A DNA stretch of 56,165 bases from JBOCEF01 sp047610385 (GCA_047610385.1 JBLGAC010000026.1:1-56165); one strand, 5' to 3'. Positions 9,186 to 18,992 are shown, counted from the stretch's first letter. A program made the numbers and translations. The notes: generated by a model not told the origin, from the letters alone.

Positions 9186-10838
9186 ATGTTAAAGCTCATT
9201 GCATTGTTCAGCGTCGCCGCTGTTACGGCTGCCTGCGTTCATATCATCACGCCGACCGCCAGGGCCCCGCTGACGCTGTCCCAAGGATGGGATGCCAAAA
9301 CGCGGGAGCTGTTCGCGCACACGCCCCAGGGGTCGCGCATGATGCCAAACGCATGGTTTCGTGCGCTGGAGAGGTCGGATGGCGCGGGCCTGTTCAGTGA
9401 CCCAGGCAACCTGACGCAATATGGGCTGATCCCGGGGCAGGGGGCATCGCCGCTTAATCCCGATGGCTATCCGGTGGGCTTTGCGCTTGATCCCGGCGCT
9501 GAGGCGACACGGCAGGTCGGGCTGACCTGCGCGGCATGCCACACCGCAATCGTGACTGTTGAGGGCCGCGAAATCCGCATCGATGGCGCGCCTGCGCATC
9601 TCGATTTCGACAGCTTTTATGCAGACCTGAACCACGCGGTGGGCGCGACCGCCTTTGACCAAGCGCGCTTCATGCGCTTTGCCGCCCGCGTGCTGGAGGC
9701 ACCGGGCGCGGCTGAGATTGGCGCGCTTCAGCAGCAATTCGCCAGTTTCCAGCTGCGCCTTTCCACCGATGCAACCCTGCGCCGGCCGACCGTGGCATCT
9801 GGCTTTGGGCGGGTGGATGCGCTGACCCAGATCATCAATTCGCTGGCCGCGCGCGATCAGCATGAGGTTGCAAACATCGCGCCCGTGGGCGCGCCGACCA
9901 GCTATCCGCCCCTGTGGCTGACGCCCAAGCTTGAATACGTGCAGTGGAACCCGATTGCCGCCAATCCGATCGGGCGCAACGGGGGTGAGGCGCTGGGCGT
10001 GTTCGGGGTTGCCAATCTGAACGCCGCGGCGGGCGCGCCTTTCGCCAGTTCGATCCTGCTGAAAGAACTTCACACGCTTGAGGCATGGGTTGCCGACCTG
10101 TCGCCCCCGCCTTGGGATGAAAAGATCATGGGCCCGATCGATGTCGCACGCGCGGCTGAGGGTGGGGCCATCTTTGCCGACAAATGCGCCGCGTGTCACA
10201 CCAATGCGCCCTACCGGATGACCGACAAGGCTAAGAATTTCTTCGGCAAGGATTTCATCGCCATCGGCCGGGTGGATTTCCGTGAGGTCGGCACTGATCC
10301 CGCTTACATGCAGGCGATGCTGCTGCGCAACGTCAAGACCAACGCGGTCACCGCACCCCTGTTCGAAGGCCGGGAGGAGGTTCCCGCGGCTGAGTTTTTC
10401 CTGCGCACTGTCGGCACCTTGGTGGCCGCGGCAATGCAAAAGGCAGGGCTGAGCCCAGAGGAACAGGCAGATTACAGCGGCTACCGCGCCACCAAGGGGC
10501 CAGATGGCAAACCGGTCGCGTATGAGGCGTCCCGCTACACCGACCTCAAGGCCTCGCCACTGGCCGGGGTCTGGGCGACGGGGCCTTACCTGCACAACGG
10601 TTCGGTCGCCACGGTGTATGAACTGCTGTCGCCTGAGGCGCAGCGCCGCCAAACCTTCTGGACCGGCGGGCGGGAACTGGACCGCGCCCAGCTTGGATTT
10701 GTCAGCGATGAGGCGCCGGGGCTGTTCCGCTTTGACACAACGGTGCCGGGCAATGGCGCCATGGGGCATAATTATCCCGAAGGAGGCCTGAACCATGGTC
10801 AGCGCATGGCGGTGATCGAATATCTCAAGACCCAATGA
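9186..10838 (+). CDS. Di-heme cytochrome c of the RoxA-like/peroxidase family
   Basis: The 550-residue product carries two c-type haem sites, CAACH at residues 115-119 and CAACH at 334-338. The N-terminus is a short hydrophobic export signal with a possible lipobox ending at Cys17 (VTAAC), so it probably sits in the periplasm or on a membrane face. The sequence between the sites (QGWDAKTRELFAHTPQGSRM, DPGNLTQYG, LNPDGYPVGFA) is typical of the group annotated as di-heme cytochrome c peroxidase, related to rubber oxygenase RoxA. The haem spacing of 219 residues is close to that of RoxA. Whether it is a peroxidase or an oxygenase cannot be read from sequence. Confidence 0.85.
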   Translation: MLKLIALFSVAAVTAACVHIITPTARAPLTLSQGWDAKTRELFAHTPQGSRMMPNAWFRALERSDGAGLFSDPGNLTQYGLIPGQGASPLNPDGYPVGFALDPGAEATRQVGLTCAACHTAIVTVEGREIRIDGAPAHLDFDSFYADLNHAVGATAFDQARFMRFAARVLEAPGAAEIGALQQQFASFQLRLSTDATLRRPTVASGFGRVDALTQIINSLAARDQHEVANIAPVGAPTSYPPLWLTPKLEYVQWNPIAANPIGRNGGEALGVFGVANLNAAAGAPFASSILLKELHTLEAWVADLSPPPWDEKIMGPIDVARAAEGGAIFADKCAACHTNAPYRMTDKAKNFFGKDFIAIGRVDFREVGTDPAYMQAMLLRNVKTNAVTAPLFEGREEVPAAEFFLRTVGTLVAAAMQKAGLSPEEQADYSGYRATKGPDGKPVAYEASRYTDLKASPLAGVWATGPYLHNGSVATVYELLSPEAQRRQTFWTGGRELDRAQLGFVSDEAPGLFRFDTTVPGNGAMGHNYPEGGLNHGQRMAVIEYLKTQ

Positions 10839-10848
10839 TGGGTGCACT

Positions 10849-10887
10849 GCGCCATCGCGGCCTTCAAGGTGAAGGCGCCGATGGCGC
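10849..10887 (+). terminator. Strong hairpin after the cytochrome gene
   Basis: Two 17-base arms (10849-10865 and 10871-10887) pair with two mismatches around an AAGGT loop, 10 bp after the cytochrome stop. There is no T-tract, so it may act as a pause or mRNA-stabilising hairpin instead of a classical terminator. It also sits 26 bp before the cyclase start. Confidence 0.6.
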
Positions 10888-10913
10888 GGGGCTGTCCATT
10901 GGGGTAGCGTCGC

Positions 10914-13900
10914 ATGAATGAACCAAACCGAGATCGCGCCGTGTCCGCGGTCAGGCTTGCAATCGGGGAAAGCATGGAGCCTGGCAGCCGCACAGCACGC
11001 CCCGCCAATCGCAGAAGGTATCTGACCGTGATGTTCACGGACCTGTCCGGGTCAACCGACATGTCCATGGGCATGGAGGCGGAAAGCTACGCGAACCTGA
11101 TATTGGCGCTTCACGACATCTATGAAAGCTGCGTCACGCGCCATGGCGGCGCCGTGGTGCAGACCCAAGGCGACGGGGTGCTGGCCTGTTTCGGTTATCC
11201 CGATGCGGGGGAACATGACGGGCGCAATGCGGTTGATGCCGCGCTCAACATCAAGGATGAGGTCGGGCGCCTGTGGGTTCCGGGCATGGGCGAGGCGCCT
11301 TTGCAGGTGCATTCGGGCATCCATTCGGGGCTGACATTGTTGCAAGGCGCACGGACGGGCGCGCGCGGCTTTAATATTTTCGGCCCCACGGTGAACATCG
11401 CCGCCAAGCTCTCGGACCTTGCGGGGGAAGGTGAGGTGATCGTCTCAGCTGAAAGCCTCGGGCCTGACCGGTTCAGCTTTGAAATATCGGCCCCAAAGGT
11501 GCAGGACGTGCCGGGCATGCAGACCGCATTGCGCGTGTATTCGGTGACCGGGTGGGCCAAAACCGGGGCGCTTGCGCAGGCCAACCGGCGCAGAGGATTG
11601 TCGCGCTTTGTTGGTCGCAGCGATGAAATCGCGCGCATCGCTGGCGCGCTGGTGCCTGATGCTGGGGGCGCGCTGCGCGCTGTCTGGGTGCTTGGCCCCA
11701 CCGGCATCGGCAAGACGCGGCTGGTCGAAGAAGGTCTTGCCGCCCATACGCCCCATGGCGCGCAGGTGCTGCGCGCGCGCTGCGACGGCTATCTGACCGC
11801 GGCGCCTTTGCAGCCCGTCGCGCAGATTGTGCGCGGGGCGCTTGGGCTTGATTGGGACGTGGCCCCGGGGCGTGGCGATGCGCAGATCCAGGATCTGCTC
11901 GGCGCGCTTGATCCCGCGCTTTGCGTCCATGCGGACGCGTTGCTGAGCGTGCTGGCCCCCGGCGCCGCCGCGACGCACCGCGCCGACCCGGTCGCGCCGG
12001 AGCAGATTGACGCGGCCATCAAGGCCCTTTTGACCTGCCTGGCGCGCGCCGCGCCGCAGATCATTTTTGTCGACGGACTGCAATGGGCTGACGATGCCTC
12101 GCGCAGGGTGATCGACGCACTGTGCCATCTGGGCGACCCGGCGATCTTTGTGCTGATGACCGCCCGCGATCTTGCGCCCGGGGAACTGGACGGAAAATCT
12201 GATGCGGTGATCAACCTGTCGGCGCTGGCACCGCTGGATGCCGAAAGCCTGACGCACGAATTGCTGCCCGGCGTCAGCGATTTTGAACGCGCGCGGATCA
12301 TCGCCTATTCAGGGCGCAACGCCCTTTATCTTGAAGAACTTTGCCGCGCGTTCCTGCACGTTTCAGACGACCGGCAGGCCGATCTTGAACTGGCGCGCGA
12401 CGCATGGCTGGCCAAGATCATCGAGGCACGGATTGAGCGGCTGTCACAAGACTGCGCGCAGATCCTGCGTGTGGCATCAGTGATCGGTTATGAAACCCCG
12501 GTTTGGCTGCTGGAGGCCGCGGCGGGCAAGGTGCTGAATGCTGACCTGCTGCAGCAATTGGCCGACAGCGACTTTCTGCTCGCGGACGCGACAAGCGGCG
12601 CGCTGCGGTTCCGGCACGGGGTGGCGCGCGATGTGATCTACAGCACCGTCGCGGCTGAGGACCGCCGCAGCCTGCATGGCAAAGTCGCGCGCGAAATCGC
12701 CGATCGATTTGGCCCATTGGCTGAGAACGAGTGCTGCGAGCTGCTGACCTTTCATTTCGCCGGGTCGACCGCATGGGAAGACGCCGCGCGCTTTGCCGAG
12801 ATGGCTGGGAAAAAGGCTGAGAAAGCGTCAACCCTCGATCGCGCACAGGCCCATTACAGCGCCGCCCTGCGCTATCTGGCGGAGCTTGAGGACACGCCCG
12901 AGACGTATCGGCGCTGGATGAATGTGTGCCGCCGCTATGCCTATGCCTGCGTCTACGATCCGGCCAAATCACAGCTGCCGGTGTTTGCGGACGCCATTGC
13001 GCGCGCGCGCGAACGCGGCGACCGGCAGCAGGCCTGCGAAGCAACGTTCTGGATGGGCTATGTGGAATACGCGCTGGGCCTGTCAGGTCCGGCCATCGCG
13101 CATCTTGAGGCCGCCGGCACAGAGGCCGCCGCGCTTGGCCAGCAAGAACTCGGCTCGCAGATTTTCGCGTCGATTGGCCAAGCCTATGCCGCGGCATCGC
13201 GCTACGACAAAGCGCTGGTATTGCTGGAAAAAACCGTTGAGGTCAAACGCCAGTTCCGCAAACCTGGCAAACCGGCCGTCAGCCTCGGTTATTCGCTGGC
13301 GTGCCTCGCGTCGACATTGGGCGATCTGGGACGGTTCGCGCAGGCGCAGGAATGCATCGACGAAGCGCTGTGGGGCGTTGCGGGCGCGCGGCATGAGGTG
13401 GAAAGTTCGGTCCTGCTGTGGAAAAGTGGCATCCTGCTGTGGCAGGGCCGGTGGGAAGAAGCGCGCGCCACCGCCGCCGCCGCTCGCACCATCGGAGAGC
13501 GGGTCAAAAGCATCTATCTGCAGGGCACCGGCGCCGCGCAGGAAGCCTTTGCGCAATGCCGCCTTGGGGGGGATGATGTCACGGTCGCGCGTCTGGTGAA
13601 CACCACCGGCTGGCTTGAAAGCGCCGACAAGCGGCTGTTTATCTCGCTCAATTATGGGCGGCTGGCCGATGTGATGGCCGCGCGCAGCGACTGGGCGGGA
13701 ATGCGCCGCTATGGTGCCCGCGCGCTGGCCTGTGGGCGCAACGAAGATCTGCTGGGCGGCGCAATGGCCGCCCGCGCGTTGGCCCGCGCCGCCGCCCAAG
13801 GGCAGATGCGCAAGGGGCCGCAGCATTACCTGGCACTGGCCCAGCGCAATGCCGCGCGGCGCGGCGCCCCCCACGAAGTCGCCGCGAACCAGTTGCTGGA

Positions 13901-14078
13901 GGCGCAGTTGCTGGGCACCGGCACGCCCGCAGGCGCGCGGCTGCTGGATCTGGCGCAGCGCGGGTTTGAAGGGATGGACATGCCGTGGCATGCCCATCAG
14001 GTCGAAGACGCGCGCCGCCTGCTTGGGGGGCAGCGTGCCCCGCTCAGGCCTGGCCCGCTCAGGCCCGCTGAAGCATGA
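10914..14078 (+). CDS. Class III adenylate/guanylate cyclase-AAA ATPase-TPR protein
   Basis: This 1054-residue cytoplasmic signalling protein has three parts. Residues 36-205 are a class III nucleotide cyclase domain with both metal aspartates (Asp43 in FTDLSGST, Asp87 in TQGDGVLACFG). Residues about 225-520 are a STAND/AAA-type ATPase with Walker A GPTGIGKT (261-268) and Walker B IIFVDGLQWADD. The remainder is TPR-like helical repeat. The architecture is common in Rhizobiales and Rhodobacterales and probably couples ligand or partner sensing to cyclic nucleotide production; the signal is unknown. Its 3' end overlaps the convergent P450-like gene by 20 bp. Confidence 0.9.
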   Translation: MNEPNRDRAVSAVRLAIGESMEPGSRTARPANRRRYLTVMFTDLSGSTDMSMGMEAESYANLILALHDIYESCVTRHGGAVVQTQGDGVLACFGYPDAGEHDGRNAVDAALNIKDEVGRLWVPGMGEAPLQVHSGIHSGLTLLQGARTGARGFNIFGPTVNIAAKLSDLAGEGEVIVSAESLGPDRFSFEISAPKVQDVPGMQTALRVYSVTGWAKTGALAQANRRRGLSRFVGRSDEIARIAGALVPDAGGALRAVWVLGPTGIGKTRLVEEGLAAHTPHGAQVLRARCDGYLTAAPLQPVAQIVRGALGLDWDVAPGRGDAQIQDLLGALDPALCVHADALLSVLAPGAAATHRADPVAPEQIDAAIKALLTCLARAAPQIIFVDGLQWADDASRRVIDALCHLGDPAIFVLMTARDLAPGELDGKSDAVINLSALAPLDAESLTHELLPGVSDFERARIIAYSGRNALYLEELCRAFLHVSDDRQADLELARDAWLAKIIEARIERLSQDCAQILRVASVIGYETPVWLLEAAAGKVLNADLLQQLADSDFLLADATSGALRFRHGVARDVIYSTVAAEDRRSLHGKVAREIADRFGPLAENECCELLTFHFAGSTAWEDAARFAEMAGKKAEKASTLDRAQAHYSAALRYLAELEDTPETYRRWMNVCRRYAYACVYDPAKSQLPVFADAIARARERGDRQQACEATFWMGYVEYALGLSGPAIAHLEAAGTEAAALGQQELGSQIFASIGQAYAAASRYDKALVLLEKTVEVKRQFRKPGKPAVSLGYSLACLASTLGDLGRFAQAQECIDEALWGVAGARHEVESSVLLWKSGILLWQGRWEEARATAAAARTIGERVKSIYLQGTGAAQEAFAQCRLGGDDVTVARLVNTTGWLESADKRLFISLNYGRLADVMAARSDWAGMRRYGARALACGRNEDLLGGAMAARALARAAAQGQMRKGPQHYLALAQRNAARRGAPHEVAANQLLEAQLLGTGTPAGARLLDLAQRGFEGMDMPWHAHQVEDARRLLGGQRAPLRPGPLRPAEA

Positions 14079-15393
14079 CCGCGACCGCGCCGTAGATGAT
14101 CCCCATCGCCATTTCATAGCCTGGGCAGGCATGGGTCGGACGCTTCCCCTTTCCGGTGCGCAATCCACCGAAGATCGCTGAAACATCAGCGATATTGTCC
14201 TTAAGATCGGCGTTGGTGGCGCTTGCGATGTCGACGACGACCATGTCGCCTTTTTTCACCACGACCTGCTTCTCGCCGCTGATCACATGGTCATGGGCGG
14301 CGATGCGCCAGACCGCCTCAGGCACCGGTATTTGCTGCATCGCTTTATAGACTGCGGGCTTGAGCAGATCGCGCACATGATCATAGCTCAGCTCAGTGCC
14401 CATATCGGCGATCTTGGCCTTGAGGCCGGGGATCTCGCCATTCTTCTGCAAGCCGTTCATCACCTCGATGAGGTTGCCGTCGATGGTCGGCAGCAGCCCC
14501 ATCATCGTGCCGATCAGGGTGCGCACCAGGCGGTCGTCTTCGACGGGCGGGATCTTGTCGAACAGCACCTGCATCAGGCGTCCCGGCGGCGGGGTCTTGG
14601 CCGCGCGCAGCCGGGCGACAAGGGTTGCAGTCTGTTTGGCCAGAAGCTGGCCCAAATATGGCCCGCCAGATACCACGTCGGGATCGGGATCGGGCTTGAA
14701 CAGCGAAGCCGAGACCACCTTGAAATCGTAAGGGCAACAGCTGGGGGCGGTCAGGTTTGATCTGGACGGAGCTGTGACGATCAGTTCACCGTCGGGGATG
14801 CCAAACAGGTCTTTGGTGACGGCGGCGACCATATAGGACGACACGGCATCGAACGCGTGCATTGGCGCGCGTTTGAACGTGTCGGACACCTGTTCCAGCC
14901 AAGTCCTGTCGTTGGTCGCCTCATCATCAAGGGTGTCATAGGCTGCGCGCGTTGCCTTGAGCCCAAGGGTGAAACCTTCCTCGGCCGTGATGCTCTGGAT
15001 CGCTTTATTGATGTCGTGCGACTGACTATCCCGTTCAGGTCCCGCATCCATCCCAAGGAAGAAATCGCCAAAACCTTTGCGGGAGCGTTCCCCATATCCC
15101 TTGACCGTGTAATTGTTGCCAAGATTGGCGAAGACCGCCCTCACTTGGGCTTTCCCATCAACGACGACCCTTTTTTTGTCTTCGTCCCGGCTTGCACCAA
15201 CCTTGATAGGATCCATGGCTGCGCGTGAGGCAGCTGCGACCGGGGCACCTGCTGCGCTTGCGGCGGGCGGCGGCAGGGATCGTCGGCTGACGCTCTCTCC
15301 TGCCGCGATGATGTCATCAAGGGTGATGATACCTGCGTTCAATAAATTCAGATGGTTGGTCGCTTTGGTCGCGTCTGGATTTTCATCGGTCAT
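14059..15393 (-). CDS. Cytochrome P450-like haem-thiolate protein
   Basis: The 444-residue product ends in a P450-type haem-binding loop, HACPGYEMAMG, placing the thiolate ligand at Cys423 with only 21 residues after it. Upstream, VVKKGDMVVVDIASATNAD matches the usual region before the loop, and GTMMGLLPTIDG may be the I helix. The canonical ExxR of the K helix is not found: AVYK lies where it is expected. The N-terminal 60 residues are Ala/Pro/Ser-rich and unusual. It resembles the P450 halves of fatty-acid dioxygenase-P450 systems more than ordinary bacterial CYPs, which would suit a peroxide- or hydroperoxide-using enzyme. No ferredoxin or reductase gene is adjacent. Confidence 0.6.
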   Translation of the reverse strand: MTDENPDATKATNHLNLLNAGIITLDDIIAAGESVSRRSLPPPAASAAGAPVAAASRAAMDPIKVGASRDEDKKRVVVDGKAQVRAVFANLGNNYTVKGYGERSRKGFGDFFLGMDAGPERDSQSHDINKAIQSITAEEGFTLGLKATRAAYDTLDDEATNDRTWLEQVSDTFKRAPMHAFDAVSSYMVAAVTKDLFGIPDGELIVTAPSRSNLTAPSCCPYDFKVVSASLFKPDPDPDVVSGGPYLGQLLAKQTATLVARLRAAKTPPPGRLMQVLFDKIPPVEDDRLVRTLIGTMMGLLPTIDGNLIEVMNGLQKNGEIPGLKAKIADMGTELSYDHVRDLLKPAVYKAMQQIPVPEAVWRIAAHDHVISGEKQVVVKKGDMVVVDIASATNADLKDNIADVSAIFGGLRTGKGKRPTHACPGYEMAMGIIYGAVAVMLQRA

Positions 15394-15585
15394 GGCGGCG
15401 CACCCCTGTCATCACTTCGGCCCCGGCGTCAGATGCCCGCGGGCGGTTGGCAGGGGCACGCGGATCAATGCGTGTCGATTGAACGCAATATGGCCCCCTC
15501 AAGGCATTCAAGCCGTCATTGTTAAGGAAACCAAGGATATTCGTTAAAATGGCACGCAGTCGCTGGGCCTGAACCCACAATGTTT

Positions 15586-16310
15586 TAGGCTCAGGACCCA
15601 TAAAAGGGACTTCCCTTGACTGCCGCTTATGATTCAAACGTCCCAAACGGTGGAAGGTTCGCCATGTCCGATCACCACTTCTGGCTTACAGAAGCCCAGT
15701 TTTCACGCCTGCAGCCGCTTCTGCCCAAATAGACCGAGAGGCGTGCCTAGGGTCGATGACCGGCGGGTGATCAGCGCCATGGTCCATGTCATCCGGGGCG
15801 GGCTGATGTGGCGCGGTACCCCGCCGCCTATGGTCCGCACAAGACCCTATACAACCGCTTTGTGCGCTGGAGCCGGGCGGGCGAGTTCGACCAAATATTC
15901 GCAGCGCTGGCCGCCGAGAGCGCGGCAACCGACACAGTGATGATCCCCTCTCGTCGATTGCTGTGCAATAGCCTGCCGGGTCAGCGACTATCGCGGCGCC
16001 GCGACCGTCTTGCCCGCGCTGCCGGGTACCGAAACCCTGATCGCCGACAAGGGCGTCGAGGCGCGGCTGGTTCCGTCAAGCCGTGTCTGATCTGAAAATC
16101 TCATCATGCATTCCAAGACGCAAGAACCGCAAAGCCCCGACCCCCTACGACGCCAAAATCTACCAGCAGCGCAATCTGGTCGAGCGCTTGTTCGGCAGGC
16201 TCAAGGACTGGCGCAGGATCGCAACCCGATATGACCGATGCGCCCACCCGTTCATGAGCGCCAATTGCATCGCTGCAACCGTCATATTCTGGTTATAAGT
16301 CCTGAGCCTA
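15586..16310 (+). mobile_element. Degenerate IS5-family (IS427-like) element
   Basis: The element is bounded by 12-bp inverted repeats, TAGGCTCAGGAC at 15586-15597 and GTCCTGAGCCTA at 16299-16310, and is about 725 bp long. Its 3' end is closely similar to the fragment at the left window edge in the same orientation, so the two copies bracket 1-16.3 kb as direct repeats. Recombination between complete copies could delete the block, although here both are damaged. Confidence 0.85.
15664..16298 (+). pseudogene. IS5-family transposase, frameshifted and internally deleted
   Basis: ATG 15664 opens the expected frame (SDHHFWLTEAQFSRLQPLLP) but meets TAG after 22 codons. The remainder is spread over three frames: RPRGVPRVDDRRVISAMVHV and GLMW, then YGPHKTLYNRFVRWSRAGEF, then QRNLVERLFGRLKDW to the stop at 16298. 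The segment with the central catalytic Asp and its flanks is missing between about 15940 and 15985. It is inactive. Confidence 0.88.
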
Positions 16311-18335
16311 GACCTCGGTGGATTTAATACTTTTCATCTGCAATTTCATCGATCGGGCAGTCAAGAAAAGTATGCTCATGAATCCTGTCTACCACGGTGA
16401 GGAATGCCGCACCTCCGTTCACCAAAAAATGGGGTGCTCGTTGAAGTTGATGTTTTGGCTGCGTGTGTGGAATCAGGAGCGAAAATAAAGACCAATTAAT
16501 CCAAGACTATATATCCACTTATTTTTATATACATCTGAGTGTTGCCGCCGCCGTTCCCGAACCCACCACTGATCGCGTTGCAAATCACCCCAAAGCCAGC
16601 ACTGAGGTGGACGAGGCCGCCTTAGCCGTTGGCAACATCAAGGGTTCTGAAATCCGCGGGGTCGACGGAATTAGCCATGGTGCCCAGTTGGGCCAATACA
16701 TAGATGCCGAACGCGTGGCTCTGGCCGCGCGCGCTGAGGTTGGCGCTGTCTGCCCAGATCGCCGCGTTCTGATTGCCGCCGATGCCACCGCCGAAGCTCT
16801 GAGCCGCGGTCAGCGGCCTGCCAACGCCGGTTTTGAAGTGGTGTTCCGGATCGGTGGGCGCATTTGAGACGCGATTACCATTAAGGTCGGCGTCATCGTG
16901 GCGCTCGCGCCCTGCCTGTTCAATCAGTTTCCAGATGGCCTGTCTTGGCTGAGGCCATTATGCCCGAGGGTGTATTTTTACAAGATTTGGGTCCTGGACG
17001 CTCATCAAGTGCGGCTCGCCAATCACGAAGATGGCGCGGACCGTCTGCTCCAGTCACCAAGGCTGTTCACTGGTGTCCCTTCAGGCGCAGTTGCTCGGCC
17101 GCTGGCCACGCAGCTGATGGTTGCGAAGGGGGCACCAATCATGCAGGTGACGGCGTGGCGAGCGTGGCGCATGCCGGGCTTGAGCTGCCGCTCCCGGAGC
17201 AAAGTCAGCGAGCACGCCTCAATCGCTGAGGTCCTCGCGTGCCAGCGCATACATGCGCAGGAAGATGTGGCTGCTGCGTGCCACGCGCGTTGTCGAACGC
17301 CAGCACATCCGCGCGCTTGGCAGGCTGCGGTTGGTGAGGATGGCGCCGACACAGGGAAGCAACTTGCCGGGGCGGATGGCCCAAGCAACGCTTTGGCTGC
17401 CATGAAATCGGCTCAGGACGCTTCGGTCGCGTTGATTTTGATTGCGTGGTCCTAGCCCTGCGCCTTCAGCAAGGCGAACCGTGAGGTGAGGGTTAGGGGA
17501 AAACATCGCCGGGTGATCAAGGGCCGGGCAAAGATGGAATAACGCACCAACACCTGCCCGCAGGCTGCACCAGCCTTCATGGCCCGCCCACCGAAACGCT
17601 GGCGTATCACCAGATTGCGGCTGCGCCAGTCAGACCAAGGGTGCCGCTCAGATTGCGATGCAGCAGCCAACCGCCAGCTTTGCTGCATGACGCAAGGTCG
17701 GTCCTAGCCTGGCAAGCTGATGGCGGAGACGTTGGCCGTTTGACCAGTCATGAAACGCTCTGGGATCAAATCAGGGCGTTCGATCTGTGACTTACTTTCC
17801 GCATCCGGCACCCCTGTTGATGCCCGCCCATGCCGCGCTGCTCCTCAGGGCCACATGGGTAAAACGCATTCAGGCATGGATTGTGCCGGGCGTGGTGCCT
17901 TGCTGCCCATCCCTATGCCTGCCTCCATGAGCGTGCCCGGAACGGGTGCGAAGTGCTGGGCATCAAGGCACGCGGGCGCATGATCGGGGGCGGTGGGGCG
18001 CTGAGTGAGGTTTCCCCACGCCTGTCACCAGCCCCAGTGTTCATATCTCCGGCCATCTGCAATTTGGAAGGTCGGGCACCGAACCTTCCAAACATAGGTG
18101 GAGCTGTCGCAGACCGGACCGCGAAAAGCAGCGACTGAAATGTCGGCTGTCTGGTCGGATGCAGATGATGCTTGCGGCTTGTTTTTGATCGGGTGATCTG
18201 CTTGGGCGTCCTGCGCATGGGATAGGTCGGGTTGTTGCTGTGCTGCCGATCAGCGGACCGCCCGGCGTTGGCAATGGGGGCTGGACAAATGGGCCATGAC
18301 CGCGAAACCTTGCATGGAAAACCGGAGGACGGCGG
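16311..18335. other. 2-kb gene-poor stretch with decayed coding sequence
   Basis: No intact gene can be supported. On the minus strand, 16621-16957 is an open frame without a start codon that looks protein-like (listed separately). Between 17000 and 17700, several minus-strand frames contain plausible but broken protein segments that I could not assign. 17700-18335 shows nothing beyond the likely promoter region of the isochorismatase gene. The stretch borders the IS copy and reads as decay. Confidence 0.5.
16621..16957 (-). pseudogene. Unidentified gene remnant
   Basis: A minus-strand frame, open from a TAA near 16958 to TAA at 16621-16623, has no usable start. It reads coherently: AIWKLIEQAGRERHDDADLN, NAPTDPEHHFKTGVGRPLTA, SFGGGIGGNQNAAIWADSAN, then HAFGIYVLAQLG. 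The residue mix and lack of stops over 110 codons suggest a former gene cut by the nearby IS or by deletion. I do not recognise the family. Confidence 0.35.
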
Positions 18336-18977
18336 ATGACCGAGACGCTGGAAAGCAACTACGAAAAGGCAGGCTATCACGCGCGGCAGCACCATGGTGC
18401 CCGACCAGCGCTGGTGCTGGTCGATTTCGCGCAGGCCTATTTTGACGCCGATGCGCCGCTGTTTGGCGGCGAGGGCTGCGTGGCGGCGCGCGGCCATGCC
18501 ATCACGCTGGCAGATGCGGCGCGCACCGCCGGGGTGCCGGTGATTTTCACTGAGGTGAAGTACCAGCCGGGCGGCGCGGATGGCGGGGCGTTTTACGCAA
18601 AGGTGCCAGCGCTGTCTTGCTTTGACGCCGGGCGCGACACCCAAAGGCTGGCCGATGGGCTGCGCGTCGGGCCAGATGACCTGATGATCACCAAGCAGTA
18701 TCCCAGCGCCTTTTTCGGCACGTCGCTTGCGGCCACGCTTCAGTTCAATCGGATCGACACGCTGATCATCGGCGGTCTGACCACGTCGGGCTGCGTGCGC
18801 GCCACCTGCATCGACAGCATTTCGTCGGGTTTCGTGACCCTGATCGCGCATGAGGCCTGCGGCGACCGGGCCGCAGGTCCCCATGAGGCCAATCTTTTTG
18901 ACATGAGCGCGAAATACGCCGATCTGATCGCCACCATCGACGCCATCGCCTACATGAAACGCTGCGCGGCGGCGTAA
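18336..18977 (+). CDS. Isochorismatase-family amidohydrolase (N-carbamoylsarcosine amidase/maleamate amidase type)
   Basis: The 213-residue cytoplasmic enzyme has the catalytic triad of the cysteine-hydrolase fold: Asp30 (VLVDFAQAYFD), Lys120 (ITKQYPSAFFGT) and Cys153 (LTTSGCVRATCID). Length is normal. The Gly-Cys-Val-Arg context fits amidases acting on carbamoyl or amide groups (N-carbamoylsarcosine amidase, maleamate amidohydrolase) better than isochorismatases proper. The start is supported by a GGAGG-like site upstream (CCGGAGGACGGCGG). It stands at the edge of the catabolic island and converges with the SDR pair. No copy of the island's 18-bp palindrome is seen upstream, so co-regulation is unproven. 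Confidence 0.85.
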   Translation: MTETLESNYEKAGYHARQHHGARPALVLVDFAQAYFDADAPLFGGEGCVAARGHAITLADAARTAGVPVIFTEVKYQPGGADGGAFYAKVPALSCFDAGRDTQRLADGLRVGPDDLMITKQYPSAFFGTSLAATLQFNRIDTLIIGGLTTSGCVRATCIDSISSGFVTLIAHEACGDRAAGPHEANLFDMSAKYADLIATIDAIAYMKRCAAA

Positions 18978-18992
18978 GGCGCGGGCTTTCCT

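Noticed and set aside
9189..10847. Minus-strand open frame of 552 codons
   Set aside because: It mirrors the di-heme cytochrome gene almost exactly. The plus strand has the two CXXCH sites and an export signal, so this is a shadow.
16463..16867. Plus-strand frame of 134 codons
   Set aside because: The opposite strand reads more like protein over the same bases, and the plus frame begins in AT-rich sequence without a start signal.
18281..18295. Possible half-site of the 18-bp operator (GGACAAAT) upstream of the isochorismatase gene
   Set aside because: Only one arm matches and the second arm is absent, so binding cannot be claimed.
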